Source of the DNA: an uncultured Altererythrobacter sp.
Lineage (GTDB): Bacteria; Pseudomonadota; Alphaproteobacteria; Sphingomonadales; Sphingomonadaceae
Length of the DNA stretch: 64,000 nucleotides
Assembly: GCA_946886565.1 (NCBI GenBank)
Contig: CAMPIX010000011.1
Span: forward strand, 8,789-72,788
Direction of reading: 5' to 3'
Shown: piece after piece, positions 14,042 through 23,600 of the stretch
How positions within the stretch are numbered: position 1 is the first letter of the stretch
Layout of the letters: each line of letters begins with the position of its first letter
Translations under genes and position numbers: made by a program
Notes under the pieces: generated by a model
Seen by the model: only the letters and a program-made list of their open reading frames with translations
Told to the model about the DNA's origin: nothing
Database searches by the model: none

Positions 14042-14068
14042 CTGGCACTCTCGTGACGGGAGTGCCAA
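14042..14068 (+). promoter_or_regulatory. CIRCE operator (HrcA site)
   Basis: CTGGCACTC, nine bases, GAGTGCCAA. It differs from the consensus TTAGCACTC-N9-GAGTGCTAA by two bases in the left arm and one in the right. Its position between promoter and groES is diagnostic. It implies HrcA repression of the chaperonin genes; hrcA is not in the window. Confidence 0.9.
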
Positions 14069-14105
14069 ACCACACTTTCATCTCACTAGCAGAGAGGTCA
14101 CACCA

Positions 14106-14393
14106 ATGGCATTTCGTCCGCTGCACGACCGCGTACTGGTCCGTCGCATCGAAGCCGAAGAAAAGACCGCCGGGGGCATCATCATCCCCGACAACGCCAA
14201 GGAAAAGCCGAGCGAGGGCGAGATCGTCGCCGTCGGTTCGGGCGCCCGGGCGGAAGACGGCACGGTCACCCCGCTCGACGTCAAGGCGGGCGACCGCGTG
14301 CTGTTCGGCAAGTGGTCCGGCACCGAGGTCAAGCTCGACGGCGAAGACCTGCTGATCATGAAGGAAAGCGACATCATGGGGATCATCGGCTGA
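14106..14393 (+). CDS. groS: co-chaperonin GroES
   Basis: 95 residues, the usual length. [20 protein letters not shown] and the mobile loop [13 protein letters not shown] are characteristic. It caps the GroEL cavity as a heptamer. It is the first gene of the groES-groEL operon behind a TTGACT promoter and a CIRCE element. groEL follows after 65 bases. Confidence 0.97.
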   Translation: MAFRPLHDRVLVRRIEAEEKTAGGIIIPDNAKEKPSEGEIVAVGSGARAEDGTVTPLDVKAGDRVLFGKWSGTEVKLDGEDLLIMKESDIMGIIG

Positions 14394-14440
14394 GGCCGGA
14401 TTTTTTCCCTAGAACACTGTCAACTCCGTCAACCAGATAG

Positions 14441-16099
<1,659 letters not shown>

Positions 16100-16126
16100 G
16101 CCCGGCCATCCGGCACGCGACAAGAG

Positions 16127-16161
16127 GGGCCCGGCGGAGCGATCCGCCGGGCCCTTTGCTT
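16127..16161 (+). terminator. groEL terminator
   Basis: GGGCCCGGCGGA (16127-16138) and TCCGCCGGGCCC (16143-16154) form a perfect 12-bp stem with a GCGA tetraloop, followed by TTTGCTTTT. Confidence 0.9.
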
Positions 16162-16250
16162 TTGGCGCGGCACGATTTTCACTGCGGCTCATTGTTGGGA
16201 CGGAGCGCTAGGAGGCAAGCCTGACCCGCCACGAGAAACAGCGCCGGACG

Positions 16251-18188
16251 ATGGTCGAGCGGCAGATCCGCCGCCGCGGGATCGGCGATCCGCGCATCCT
16301 GTCCGCGTTCGGCGAGGTCCCGCGCGAATGCTTCGTTCCCGAGGACATGGCCGAGTTCGCCTACGACGACGGGCCGCTGCCGATCGGCGAGGGGCAGACG
16401 ATCAGCCAACCCTATATCGTCGCCGCCATGATCGACGCGGCGGACATCGCACCGGGCGACCACGTGCTCGAGGTCGGCGCCGGGTCGGGCTATGCCGCGG
16501 CGGTGCTCTCGCGCTTGGCCGGGCACGTCTTCGCGATCGAACGCCACGCGAAGCTGGCGCGGCAGGCGGGCGAACGGATCGAGGCGCTCGGCTACGATAA
16601 CTGCACCGTGATCGCGGGCGACGGCATGGAGGGTCTGCCCCGCGAAGCCCCGTTCGACGCGATCCTCGTCGCCGCGCGCGGGATCGAGGTGCCCGAGGCG
16701 CTCGAGCGGCAGCTCGCGGTGAACGGTCGGCTGATCATCCCGGTGGGCGGCGAGGACGTGCAGCAGCTCCGCTGCGTCGTGCGCACCGGCGAGGACAGCT
16801 GGGACAGCTACGACATCGCCCCGGTCCGCTTCGTGCCCTTGCTGCTCGGCGCGGTGCCCGAAGACGGCAGCCGCGCCGCGAGTAACCACCAGCCGGCGCG
16901 CGACCGGAGCCTGCCCGAACTGATCGCCGAAGCCGCCGTCCCGCTGGGCGACATCGACGAGCCCGCCTTCGCCGCCGCCTTCGACCGTTTCGCGGACAAG
17001 CGCGTGGTCATGCTCGGCGAGAGCAGCCACGGCACCCACGAGTTCTACGCGGCGCGCGCAGCGATCACGCGGCATCTCGTCGAGCACCACGGCTTCACCG
17101 TGGTCGCGGTCGAGGGCGACTGGCCCGACGCCGCGGCTTACGACCGCTACATCCGCGGGCTGCCGCAGCGCGAAGACGCGCCCCGGCCGTTCCGGCGCTT
17201 CCCGACATGGATGTGGCGCAACACCGTCATGCCCGGCCTGCTGCGCGACCTGAAGTCGATCAACGAGAGCCGCGACGAGGCCGCCCGCGCGGGCTTCTAC
17301 GGGCTCGACATCTACAACATGTCGGGCTCGATCGAAGCGGTACTGGCCTATCTCGACGACACCGATCCCGAAGCCGCGGCGGTCGCACGCGAGCGCTACG
17401 GATGCCTCACCCCGTGGCAGGCCGACCCGGCGACCTACGGCCGCGCCGCGCTGCGCAAGGGCTATGCCGAATGCGAGACCGCGGTGGTGGCGCAGTGCCG
17501 CGACCTCCTCGAACGCGCGCTCGAGCAGGACGGCGAGAGCTTCGGCGCGGCGATGAACGCGCGGCTGATCGCCTCGGCAGAGCGCTACTACCGCGTCATG
17601 TTCTACGGCGGCGCGGAAAGCTGGAACCTGCGCGACAGCCATATGGCCGAAACGCTCGAATACCTGCTCGAAGCGCGCGGGCCCCACTCCAAGGCGGTGG
17701 TATGGGCCCACAACAGCCATATCGGCGACGCGCGCGCGACCGAGATGGGCCGGGTTCGCGGCGAGCACAACATCGGCCAGCTGGCGCGTACGAGATGGGG
17801 CGATGAGGTCGCGCTGATCGGCTTCGGCACACACACCGGCACCGTCTCCGCCGCGAGCGACTGGGACGGCGAGCGCGAGGTCAAGCGCGTGCTCCCGTCG
17901 CGCCGCGACAGCTACGAGCGGCTATGCCACGACAGCGGCGTGGCGCACTTCCTGCTCGACCTGCGGGGCGACGGCGCGCTCGCCCGGAGTCTCGCCGAAC
18001 CGCTGCTCGAACGCTTCATCGGCGTGATCTACCGCCCCGAGACCGAGCGCTGGAGCCACTACAGCGAGGCGGCGCTGCCCGAACAGTTCGACGCCTGGGT
18101 GTGGTTCGACGAGACCCGCGCGCTCGAACCGCTCGCGCGGCACGAACCGCACGGCCAGGCGCCGGACATGTGGCCGTTCGGGGTGTAG
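16251..18188 (+). CDS. fusion: protein-L-isoaspartate O-methyltransferase + erythromycin esterase family
   Basis: 645 residues from ATG 16251. Residues 1-210 are a PCMT domain with the SAM-binding glycine motif VLEVGAGSGYAAAVLS near residue 76 and the PIGEGQTISQPY motif near residue 45. Residues ~225-645 form an erythromycin-esterase (EreA/B-like) domain with LGESSHGTHEFY, VVAVEGDWPDA and WAHNSHIGDA, which carry the family's Glu and His residues. The natural start may be CTG 16221: AGGAGG lies at 16210-16215, and the ten extra codons (TRHEKQRRT before MVERQI) extend a PCMT-like N-terminus, whereas ATG 16251 has no ribosome-binding site. One domain would repair isoaspartyl residues; the ester substrate of the second is unknown. 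The gene converges with the DUF305/LVIVD gene. Confidence 0.88.
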   Translation: MVERQIRRRGIGDPRILSAFGEVPRECFVPEDMAEFAYDDGPLPIGEGQTISQPYIVAAMIDAADIAPGDHVLEVGAGSGYAAAVLSRLAGHVFAIERHAKLARQAGERIEALGYDNCTVIAGDGMEGLPREAPFDAILVAARGIEVPEALERQLAVNGRLIIPVGGEDVQQLRCVVRTGEDSWDSYDIAPVRFVPLLLGAVPEDGSRAASNHQPARDRSLPELIAEAAVPLGDIDEPAFAAAFDRFADKRVVMLGESSHGTHEFYAARAAITRHLVEHHGFTVVAVEGDWPDAAAYDRYIRGLPQREDAPRPFRRFPTWMWRNTVMPGLLRDLKSINESRDEAARAGFYGLDIYNMSGSIEAVLAYLDDTDPEAAAVARERYGCLTPWQADPATYGRAALRKGYAECETAVVAQCRDLLERALEQDGESFGAAMNARLIASAERYYRVMFYGGAESWNLRDSHMAETLEYLLEARGPHSKAVVWAHNSHIGDARATEMGRVRGEHNIGQLARTRWGDEVALIGFGTHTGTVSAASDWDGEREVKRVLPSRRDSYERLCHDSGVAHFLLDLRGDGALARSLAEPLLERFIGVIYRPETERWSHYSEAALPEQFDAWVWFDETRALEPLARHEPHGQAPDMWPFGV

Positions 18189-18191
18189 GGG

Positions 18192-20396
18192 TTACCCGCC
18201 CTTCCGGCTCGCCTCCGCCGCCGCGACGACCTCGGCGGGCCAGGTGACCTGGGTCTGGGTCTGCGGATTGAACACATCGCCCGGATACTGCGCCGCCTTC
18301 GCCGCGGCGATCTCCGCTTGGGTCAGGTGCTCGCTCGGGACCAGTTCGAACACGTCGAGCCCGCGGGTGATCTCGGTCGCGTAGATGCGTCCGTCGTACC
18401 AGTAAGCCGACCAGTAGCCGCCCGTTACGAGCTGATCCTCGTCGACCGGCCCGCGGTCGAAATAGGCGATCTCGATCGGGTTCTCCGGGTCGGTGAAGTC
18501 GATCACGCTGATCCCGCCCTGATACCAGGCCTGGACGAAGATATCGCGCCCCGGCACCGGGATGATCGAGCCGTTGTGCGCCACGCAGTTTTCCACATCG
18601 GTCTGCGGTGCGGGCAGCTTGTAGAGACTCTGGAACTCGAGCTCGCCCTCCTCGATCGCATAGATCGCGTCGGCGCCCCAGTTGGTCGGATCTCCTGCCT
18701 GGCAGCGCGGCCGGCTGCCGCCGCCCCATTCGTCGGTGAACAGCACTTTGGTGCCATCGTTGTTGAAGGTCGCCGAGTGCCAGTAGGCGAAGCCCTTGTC
18801 GGTGACGGCATCGATCCGCGTGGGCTCGAGCGGGTTCGAGATGTCGAGGATGATCCCGTTGCCCGAACAAGCGCCCGCGGCGATGTCCTTGGCGGGAAAC
18901 ACGGTAATGTCGTGGCACTGGTTGGTGACGCTGGTCTCCTGCGTGCCCTCGCCGTGGTCGCCGCCGCGCCACAGGCCGGCGATCTGGCCGTCGGCGGCGA
19001 AGACGCGCGGGCTGTCGACGATGCGCGCGGCAGCGGGATTCGCGACCGGGATCTCGATCACATCGATCGAGAACAGCGCGGTGCGGTCGTCGCCCGGCGA
19101 ATCGATGCAGCCTTCGAGTTCTTCTTCATCGCGCACGTAGGAGGTGCCCGAGTTATAGACCACGATCCGCTCGTCGTCCGCCGAGACCACCGAGTGGGTG
19201 TGGCTGCCGCGGCAGGTCTGCACCTGGCCGACCTGGACCGGGCGGGTGATGTCGGAGATGTCGAACACGCGGATGCCGCGGAAGCGCTCGTCGCTCACTT
19301 CCTCGCTCACGCCCTGCAGCCCGCAATCGACCCGTGCACGCGCGTCCTGCACGCTCATGATCAAGAGGTCGCCGACGATCGAAACGTCGCCCTGCCCGCC
19401 CGGGCAGACGGTCGAGCTGATCAGCTGGGGCACGCCGTCCTCGCCCAGCCGATAGGCGTTGAACCCGTGGTAGTTGCCGACCACCAGCAGATCCTCGGAG
19501 AATGCCATGTCGGTGTTGGCGAACGAGAGCAGCGAGCCGCGCTCGCCGAACTCGGGCTCGGGCGGTTCGCCGTCCTCGGCGGGCTCCTCCGCCTGCTCCG
19601 GCTTCTCGCCCTCCTTCGCCGGCTTGACCGGTTGCAGGCCCGCGGGGTTTTCGGGATCGAAGAAGCCGGCGGGCTTGGGCAGTGCCGCGACGAGCCGCAG
19701 GTTCTCGATCGCCTGTCCCGCATCGCGGAAGCCAGGCTCCAGCGCCACGCGCGGATCGGTCGAGAGCCCGGCGAGCACCGTGTTCATCCGCTCGATCTCG
19801 GCTTCCTGGTCGCTCACCACCTCGTTGGTGAATTCGAACATCACCGGCTGGTAGGCGGTGCCGGGCTGCTCGTGCAGCGCCTCGACCATGTCGATCGCGC
19901 CCTGGTGGTGCGCGATCATAAGCTCGAGGAACATGCGATCGAACGCGGTGCCGTTCGCATCGGCGAGCTGAGCCATCTGCTCGGGCGTCGCCATGCCCTT
20001 CATCATGCCGTGATGGTGCGCGTGGCCCATGCCCGGCATGGCGACCTCCTCGTTACGGTCGCGCAGCCACTCCGTCATGAACTTCATCTCGTCGCTCTGG
20101 CTCGCGTCGATCCGTCCGGCGACCGCGACGATGGCGGGATTGTTCGTCCGCTCGTCGACCAGCGAGGCCATGTCGACCGCCTGCTGGTGGTGGACGATCA
20201 TGCCCTGCATGAACGCGACGTCGGCGGGCGAATAGGCGGTGTTGGCGAGCTCGGTCGCCTCGGCGGCGCTGAGCGTCTCGGTCGGCTCCCCCGGCGCGCC
20301 GGGCTGGAGGATCGGCGCATCCTGCGCGGCGAGCGAAGTGGCCGTGGCGAGCAGGCTGGCGGCCAGCGACAGGCGGGCGAAGCGGCGTGCGGTCAT
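18192..20396 (-). CDS. secreted protein with two DUF305 units and LVIVD repeats
   Basis: 734 residues starting MTARRFARLSLAASLLATATS, a signal peptide cut after SLAAQ. The N-terminal half has two copies of the DUF305 four-helix motif (FMQGMIVHHQQAVDMASL near residue 60 and LELMIAHHQGAIDMVEAL near residue 145), separated by the His/Met-rich GMGHAHHHGMMKGM. A Pro/Glu linker follows (~residues 250-275), and then a beta-propeller-like region with LVIVD-type repeats (GIRVFDISDITRPVQVG, NGIILDISNPLEPTRID, GISVIDFTDPENPIEIA). DUF305 proteins are often linked with metal handling. An exported metal-associated role is inferred; the reaction is unknown. The long frame upstream to 20828 is rejected as shadow. 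mtnP lies upstream on the same strand after 80 bases. Confidence 0.85.
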   Translation of the reverse strand: MTARRFARLSLAASLLATATSLAAQDAPILQPGAPGEPTETLSAAEATELANTAYSPADVAFMQGMIVHHQQAVDMASLVDERTNNPAIVAVAGRIDASQSDEMKFMTEWLRDRNEEVAMPGMGHAHHHGMMKGMATPEQMAQLADANGTAFDRMFLELMIAHHQGAIDMVEALHEQPGTAYQPVMFEFTNEVVSDQEAEIERMNTVLAGLSTDPRVALEPGFRDAGQAIENLRLVAALPKPAGFFDPENPAGLQPVKPAKEGEKPEQAEEPAEDGEPPEPEFGERGSLLSFANTDMAFSEDLLVVGNYHGFNAYRLGEDGVPQLISSTVCPGGQGDVSIVGDLLIMSVQDARARVDCGLQGVSEEVSDERFRGIRVFDISDITRPVQVGQVQTCRGSHTHSVVSADDERIVVYNSGTSYVRDEEELEGCIDSPGDDRTALFSIDVIEIPVANPAAARIVDSPRVFAADGQIAGLWRGGDHGEGTQETSVTNQCHDITVFPAKDIAAGACSGNGIILDISNPLEPTRIDAVTDKGFAYWHSATFNNDGTKVLFTDEWGGGSRPRCQAGDPTNWGADAIYAIEEGELEFQSLYKLPAPQTDVENCVAHNGSIIPVPGRDIFVQAWYQGGISVIDFTDPENPIEIAYFDRGPVDEDQLVTGGYWSAYWYDGRIYATEITRGLDVFELVPSEHLTQAEIAAAKAAQYPGDVFNPQTQTQVTWPAEVVAAAEASRKGG

Positions 20397-20476
20397 GATT
20401 ATGCGTCCCCTTGAAATATCCTCGCCGCGAAAGGGGACTATCGCGCCGCTCGAGTCAAGACGCCGTCCGTCGAGCG

Positions 20477-21358
20477 CTATCGGCTGTTCGTCGGCGCCAG
20501 CACCCGTCCCGCCACGGCGTCGAGCCTGGCCAGCTGCGCCGGATCGCGCGCTTCGGGGGCCGTGACCAGCGCATTGTCGAGCACCGTGTCGATCGGCGAA
20601 GGTTCGCGTTCGGCGGGCAAGGCGGTGGCGAGGCGCTGCACCATTTCGCGCGCGATGGCGGCGTTGGCGCGCATCTGCGCGACGATCTCGCCCATCTCCA
20701 CCGGCGGGACATCTTCGCGCCAACCGTCCCAGTCGGTGACCATGCCCACCAGCGCGTAGGGCAGCTCCGCCTCGCGCGCGAGGCGCGCTTCGGGCATCGC
20801 GGTCATCCCGATCACGTCGGCGCCCCATGCGCGATAGAGGCGGCTCTCGGCGCGGGTCGAGAATTGCGGGCCCTCCATCGCGAGGTAGGTCCCGTTGCGC
20901 GCGACCGTGCCGCCCGCTGCTTCGAGCGAGTCCGCGGCGAACGCGGACAGCCGCGCACAGACCGGCTCAGCCATGCTCACATGCGCGACCATGCCGCTGC
21001 CGAAGAAACTCGCCGGACGGCCTTTGGTGCAATCGATGAACTGGTCGGCCACCACGAAGTGCCCGGGCTCCAGCTCTTCGCGCAGCGAGCCCACCGCCGA
21101 GATCGCGAGCACGTCGGTGCAGCCCGCGCGCTTGAGCGCGTCGATATTGGCGCGCGCGTTGATCTCGGCGGGCGCGATCCGATGGCCGCGTCCGTGGCGC
21201 GGCAGGAAGCGCAGCTTCACCGCACCGATCCGGCCGCACAGGATTTCGTCCGACGCCTCGCCGAACGGCGAGTTCACGCGAATCCACTGCGCATCTTCCA
21301 GCGCATCGATCGCGTAGAGGCCCGAGCCCCCGATGATGCCGATGGTCCAGCCGCCCAT
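20477..21358 (-). CDS. mtnP: S-methyl-5'-thioadenosine phosphorylase
   Basis: 293 residues of the PNP/MTAP nucleoside phosphorylase family. IGIIGGSGLYAIDAL at the N-terminus is the phosphate-binding glycine loop. RHGRGHRIAPAEINARANI and YLAMEGPQFSTRAESRLYR (substrate and base recognition) follow, then IGMTAMPEARLAREAELPYA. It converts methylthioadenosine plus phosphate to adenine and methylthioribose-1-phosphate in methionine salvage, complementing metK elsewhere in the window. It is divergent from the host-attachment gene, with an inverted repeat in the shared 81-base gap. Confidence 0.93.
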   Translation of the reverse strand: MGGWTIGIIGGSGLYAIDALEDAQWIRVNSPFGEASDEILCGRIGAVKLRFLPRHGRGHRIAPAEINARANIDALKRAGCTDVLAISAVGSLREELEPGHFVVADQFIDCTKGRPASFFGSGMVAHVSMAEPVCARLSAFAADSLEAAGGTVARNGTYLAMEGPQFSTRAESRLYRAWGADVIGMTAMPEARLAREAELPYALVGMVTDWDGWREDVPPVEMGEIVAQMRANAAIAREMVQRLATALPAEREPSPIDTVLDNALVTAPEARDPAQLARLDAVAGRVLAPTNSR

Positions 21359-21395
21359 CGCAACTGCCTAGCTGTGCAACGCCGGGACGCAACAT

Positions 21396-21424
21396 TTTTC
21401 CCGCTCGCCCGTTGGTCGGGAAAA
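21396..21424. repeat. inverted repeat between mtnP and the attachment-protein gene
   Basis: TTTTCCCG (21396-21403) and CGGGAAAA (21417-21424) are perfect complements separated by 13 bases. This lies in the divergent promoter region and could be an operator or leader hairpin; no regulator is implied by sequence. Confidence 0.35.
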
Positions 21425-21439
21425 CGAGGAGAACCATCG

Positions 21440-21847
21440 ATGAAATTGCCGCACAAGGCCCATGTCGCGCTCGTGGACGGAGAGACATTCGTGATCATGC
21501 GGAACAAGGGCCAGCCGTTCGAACCGGCGCTCGAAGCGGTCGAGAAGCCCGACCTGTCGAAGACCAATTTCAGCGCCGGGGTGCGCCATCAGGATCCGAT
21601 CAGCCAGCAGCACGGGCGCACCGATCTCGACGAACTCGCGCACGGCGCGGCGGCCGCCGAATGGCTCAATGCCAAGGCGATCGCGGGCGAGGTCGACAAC
21701 GTGCTGGTGATCGCCGATCCCAAGACGCTTGGCGAGATGCGGCGGCACTATCACGGCGAGCTCGAAAAACGTCTGGTGGGCGAAATCGCCAAGACTATGA
21801 CCGGCGAGACCAGCGACCGCATTGCGGGCGCAATTGCCGCGGCGTGA
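21440..21847 (+). CDS. host attachment family protein (AtsE-like)
   Basis: 135 residues starting MKLPHKAHVALVDGETFVIM, with GAGGAG at 21426-21431. The order is typical of the family named for Agrobacterium attachment protein AtsE: KLPHKAHVALVDGE..., then VRHQDPISQQHGR, a central helix AAEWLNAKAI and VLVIADPKTLGEMRRHYH. The fold resembles eRF1/RNase-type domains, but the biochemical role is unsettled. The family is widespread in free-living alphaproteobacteria, so the name should not be read as evidence of host association. Confidence 0.85.
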   Translation: MKLPHKAHVALVDGETFVIMRNKGQPFEPALEAVEKPDLSKTNFSAGVRHQDPISQQHGRTDLDELAHGAAAAEWLNAKAIAGEVDNVLVIADPKTLGEMRRHYHGELEKRLVGEIAKTMTGETSDRIAGAIAAA

Positions 21848-21962
21848 TCCCGGTTCCCTCGCGCCACCGCTGACGAGCCACCATTCGTCGCCGATCCGCT
21901 TGTTCAGTGAAATCCCGATCCGTTAAGCCGTTGCAAACCAAGGGAGGGTTACGACAGCCGAC

Positions 21963-23006
21963 ATGGCACTGGGATCGCGAATCGCAAAGGGACTGGCGGG
22001 GGCGCTCGCGCTCGGCCTCGCCGCAACGCAACCGGTTCAGGCGCAGACCGCGAACTTCGAGGCGGTGTTCGATACGACGTTCGGCACCGAATCGCGCGCG
22101 CCGCGAACCTTCGAGGCGGTATACGAAAGCGGCTTCGAGCAACGGGTCGCGCTTGCCGCGGACGGTGCGGAAGGGCGCATCGGGGTTGCAGTGCTCGACC
22201 TCGCGACCGGTGAGGAGTTCTCGGTCCTGGGCGATCAGCGCTTTCCGATGGCAAGCACCAGCAAGATCGCGATCGCCGCGACCTTCATGGAAGGGGTCGA
22301 GCAGGGCCGCTGGAGCCTGTCGAGCGAATTCCCCCTGTTGATCCCGGTACGTTCGCAGCCGTTCTCGAGCGTCAAGGCACCGGTCAGGGAAGGCAACCAT
22401 TTGCCCGCCCGCGAGCTGATCGAACTGATGATCACCCGCTCGAGCAATTCGGCCACCGATGCGCTGCTCGCCGTGGTCGGGGGCCCGAGCGCGGTCAACG
22501 ACTGGATGCGGCGCGCAGGTATCGAGGATTTCCAGCTCACCCGCGACATCGCCACGCTGGTCCGCGACGACGGCGAGATCGACCCGGCGCGCGCGATCGA
22601 CTTGCGCGACAGCGCCACGCCGCGCGCGATGACCGAGCTGCTCGCCGGGCTCTACCAGGGCCGCTGGCTCAACGCGAACAGCCGCCGGGTGATCATCGGC
22701 GCGATGGAGCGCTGCCGCACCGGCAAGCGCCGCATTCCGGCGCTGCTGCCAGCAAGCGCCACGATCGCGCACAAGACCGGCTCGCTCAACAACACCTCGA
22801 GCGACATCGCGATCGTCAACACCGCCGACGGGCGCGCCTTCGCGGTCGCGATCTACGTCACCGGGCAGGGCTCGCGCCCCGCGCGCGAGGACCGGATCGC
22901 GCAGATCGCACGCGCGGTCTATTCCGGTTACGACAACCCCAACGGCCGCACCTGGGCCGACGCCAGCTATTCCGGCGCCGGCGAAGTGGTTGCGGCGAGC
23001 CCCTAG
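21963..23006 (+). CDS. class A beta-lactamase-like serine hydrolase without the usual Omega-loop Glu
   Basis: 347 residues with a signal peptide (ALALGLAATQPVQAQ). Serine-beta-lactamase motifs are present: S98-T-S-K, S160-S-N in place of Ser-Asp-Asn, and K270-T-G followed by SLNNTSSD. The Omega loop does not match: Arg164 has an equivalent (R194), but the Trp-Glu-Pro-Glu-Leu-Asn stretch is replaced by DIATLVRDDG, so the deacylating Glu166 is missing and the loop is about 7 residues longer before the Arg-Asp-Ser-Ala-Thr-Pro segment. It is therefore probably not an efficient beta-lactamase; a slow penicillin-binding or peptidase-like role is possible. An insertion at residues ~30-60 precedes the catalytic domain. 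It ends at a bidirectional terminator. Confidence 0.85.
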   Translation: MALGSRIAKGLAGALALGLAATQPVQAQTANFEAVFDTTFGTESRAPRTFEAVYESGFEQRVALAADGAEGRIGVAVLDLATGEEFSVLGDQRFPMASTSKIAIAATFMEGVEQGRWSLSSEFPLLIPVRSQPFSSVKAPVREGNHLPARELIELMITRSSNSATDALLAVVGGPSAVNDWMRRAGIEDFQLTRDIATLVRDDGEIDPARAIDLRDSATPRAMTELLAGLYQGRWLNANSRRVIIGAMERCRTGKRRIPALLPASATIAHKTGSLNNTSSDIAIVNTADGRAFAVAIYVTGQGSRPAREDRIAQIARAVYSGYDNPNGRTWADASYSGAGEVVAASP

Positions 23007-23039
23007 GCCGAACGCCCTCAATACATTCTGCACAAAGAG

Positions 23040-23076
23040 AAAGGGCGGCGCCTCGCGGCACCGCCCTTCCCTTTTT
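23040..23076. terminator. bidirectional terminator, inverted copy of the rplL terminator
   Basis: The 30 bases 23040-23069 are the exact reverse complement of 11213-11242. On the plus strand the stem is followed by CCCTTTTTT (serving the beta-lactamase-like gene). On the minus strand it is followed by TCTCTTTG (serving the Ala-rich lipoprotein). Confidence 0.85.
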
Positions 23077-23096
23077 TCGCTAGACGAAAGCGAAGA

Positions 23097-23381
23097 TCAG
23101 TCGGCCTGAGCTTCGGTAACCGTCTCGTCCTGCACTTCGGCTTCGGCCTCGGCAGCGGCGGCGTCGGCTTCGGCGACGGCTTCTTCGGTCGCGCCTTCGA
23201 CGGCGGCGCCGGCATCGGCGGCGGTGTCTTCGACGGCTTCGCCCATCGCGTCGGCGTTGGCGGCGGCATCGGCGGCGGCGCTGTCGACGGTCTCTTCAGC
23301 GGCGTCCTGGGTGCCTTCCGAGCAAGCGGCGAGGGTCAGGGCAGCGGCGCCGGCGGCGGCAGCGAGAATGATCTTACGCAT
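23097..23381 (-). CDS. Ala/Glu-rich lipoprotein
   Basis: 94 residues. MRKIILAAAAGAAALTLAAC is a lipoprotein signal (lipobox L17-A-A-C20), and Ser-Glu after Cys suggests outer-membrane sorting. The mature part is Ala, Glu, Asp and Thr only in long runs (such as AAVEGATEEAVAEADAAAAE), giving an amphipathic helical, possibly coiled-coil rod. No domain is recognised. It resembles the second lipoprotein at 8734-9036 in composition. It is divergent from polA, with 219 bases between. Confidence 0.75.
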   Translation of the reverse strand: MRKIILAAAAGAAALTLAACSEGTQDAAEETVDSAAADAAANADAMGEAVEDTAADAGAAVEGATEEAVAEADAAAAEAEAEVQDETVTEAQAD

Positions 23382-23600
23382 AGGTCAGTTTCCTTGAACA
23401 GCGAGTGGTTTCGCCGCGGCCCGGAGGCCGTGACGCGAAGCCCACAAGCAGTGAACTTCGAGCCGCTCAAATAATGGCCATTTTGTGGCCTTGCAAGCGA
23501 TTTGACACTTTTGCGCCGCAATTCGTCGCATCGCGACGGCGTTGCGGATGGCGCACGAAACCGGCTGACCGGGGGAAATTGCGCTGCTACCACGCCCGCG

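Noticed and set aside
16251..18188. Reading the esterase half as an acquired macrolide-resistance gene
   Set aside because: Composition matches the surroundings, no mobile element is near, and chromosomal Ere-like domains fused to PCMT are not evidence of resistance.
18318..20414. 698-codon plus-strand frame opposite the DUF305/LVIVD gene
   Set aside because: Antisense shadow; the minus-strand product has a signal peptide and recognisable domains, while this one has none.
21963..23006. Calling this an active class A beta-lactamase
   Set aside because: The Omega-loop Glu is not found in a hand alignment, so resistance should not be inferred.
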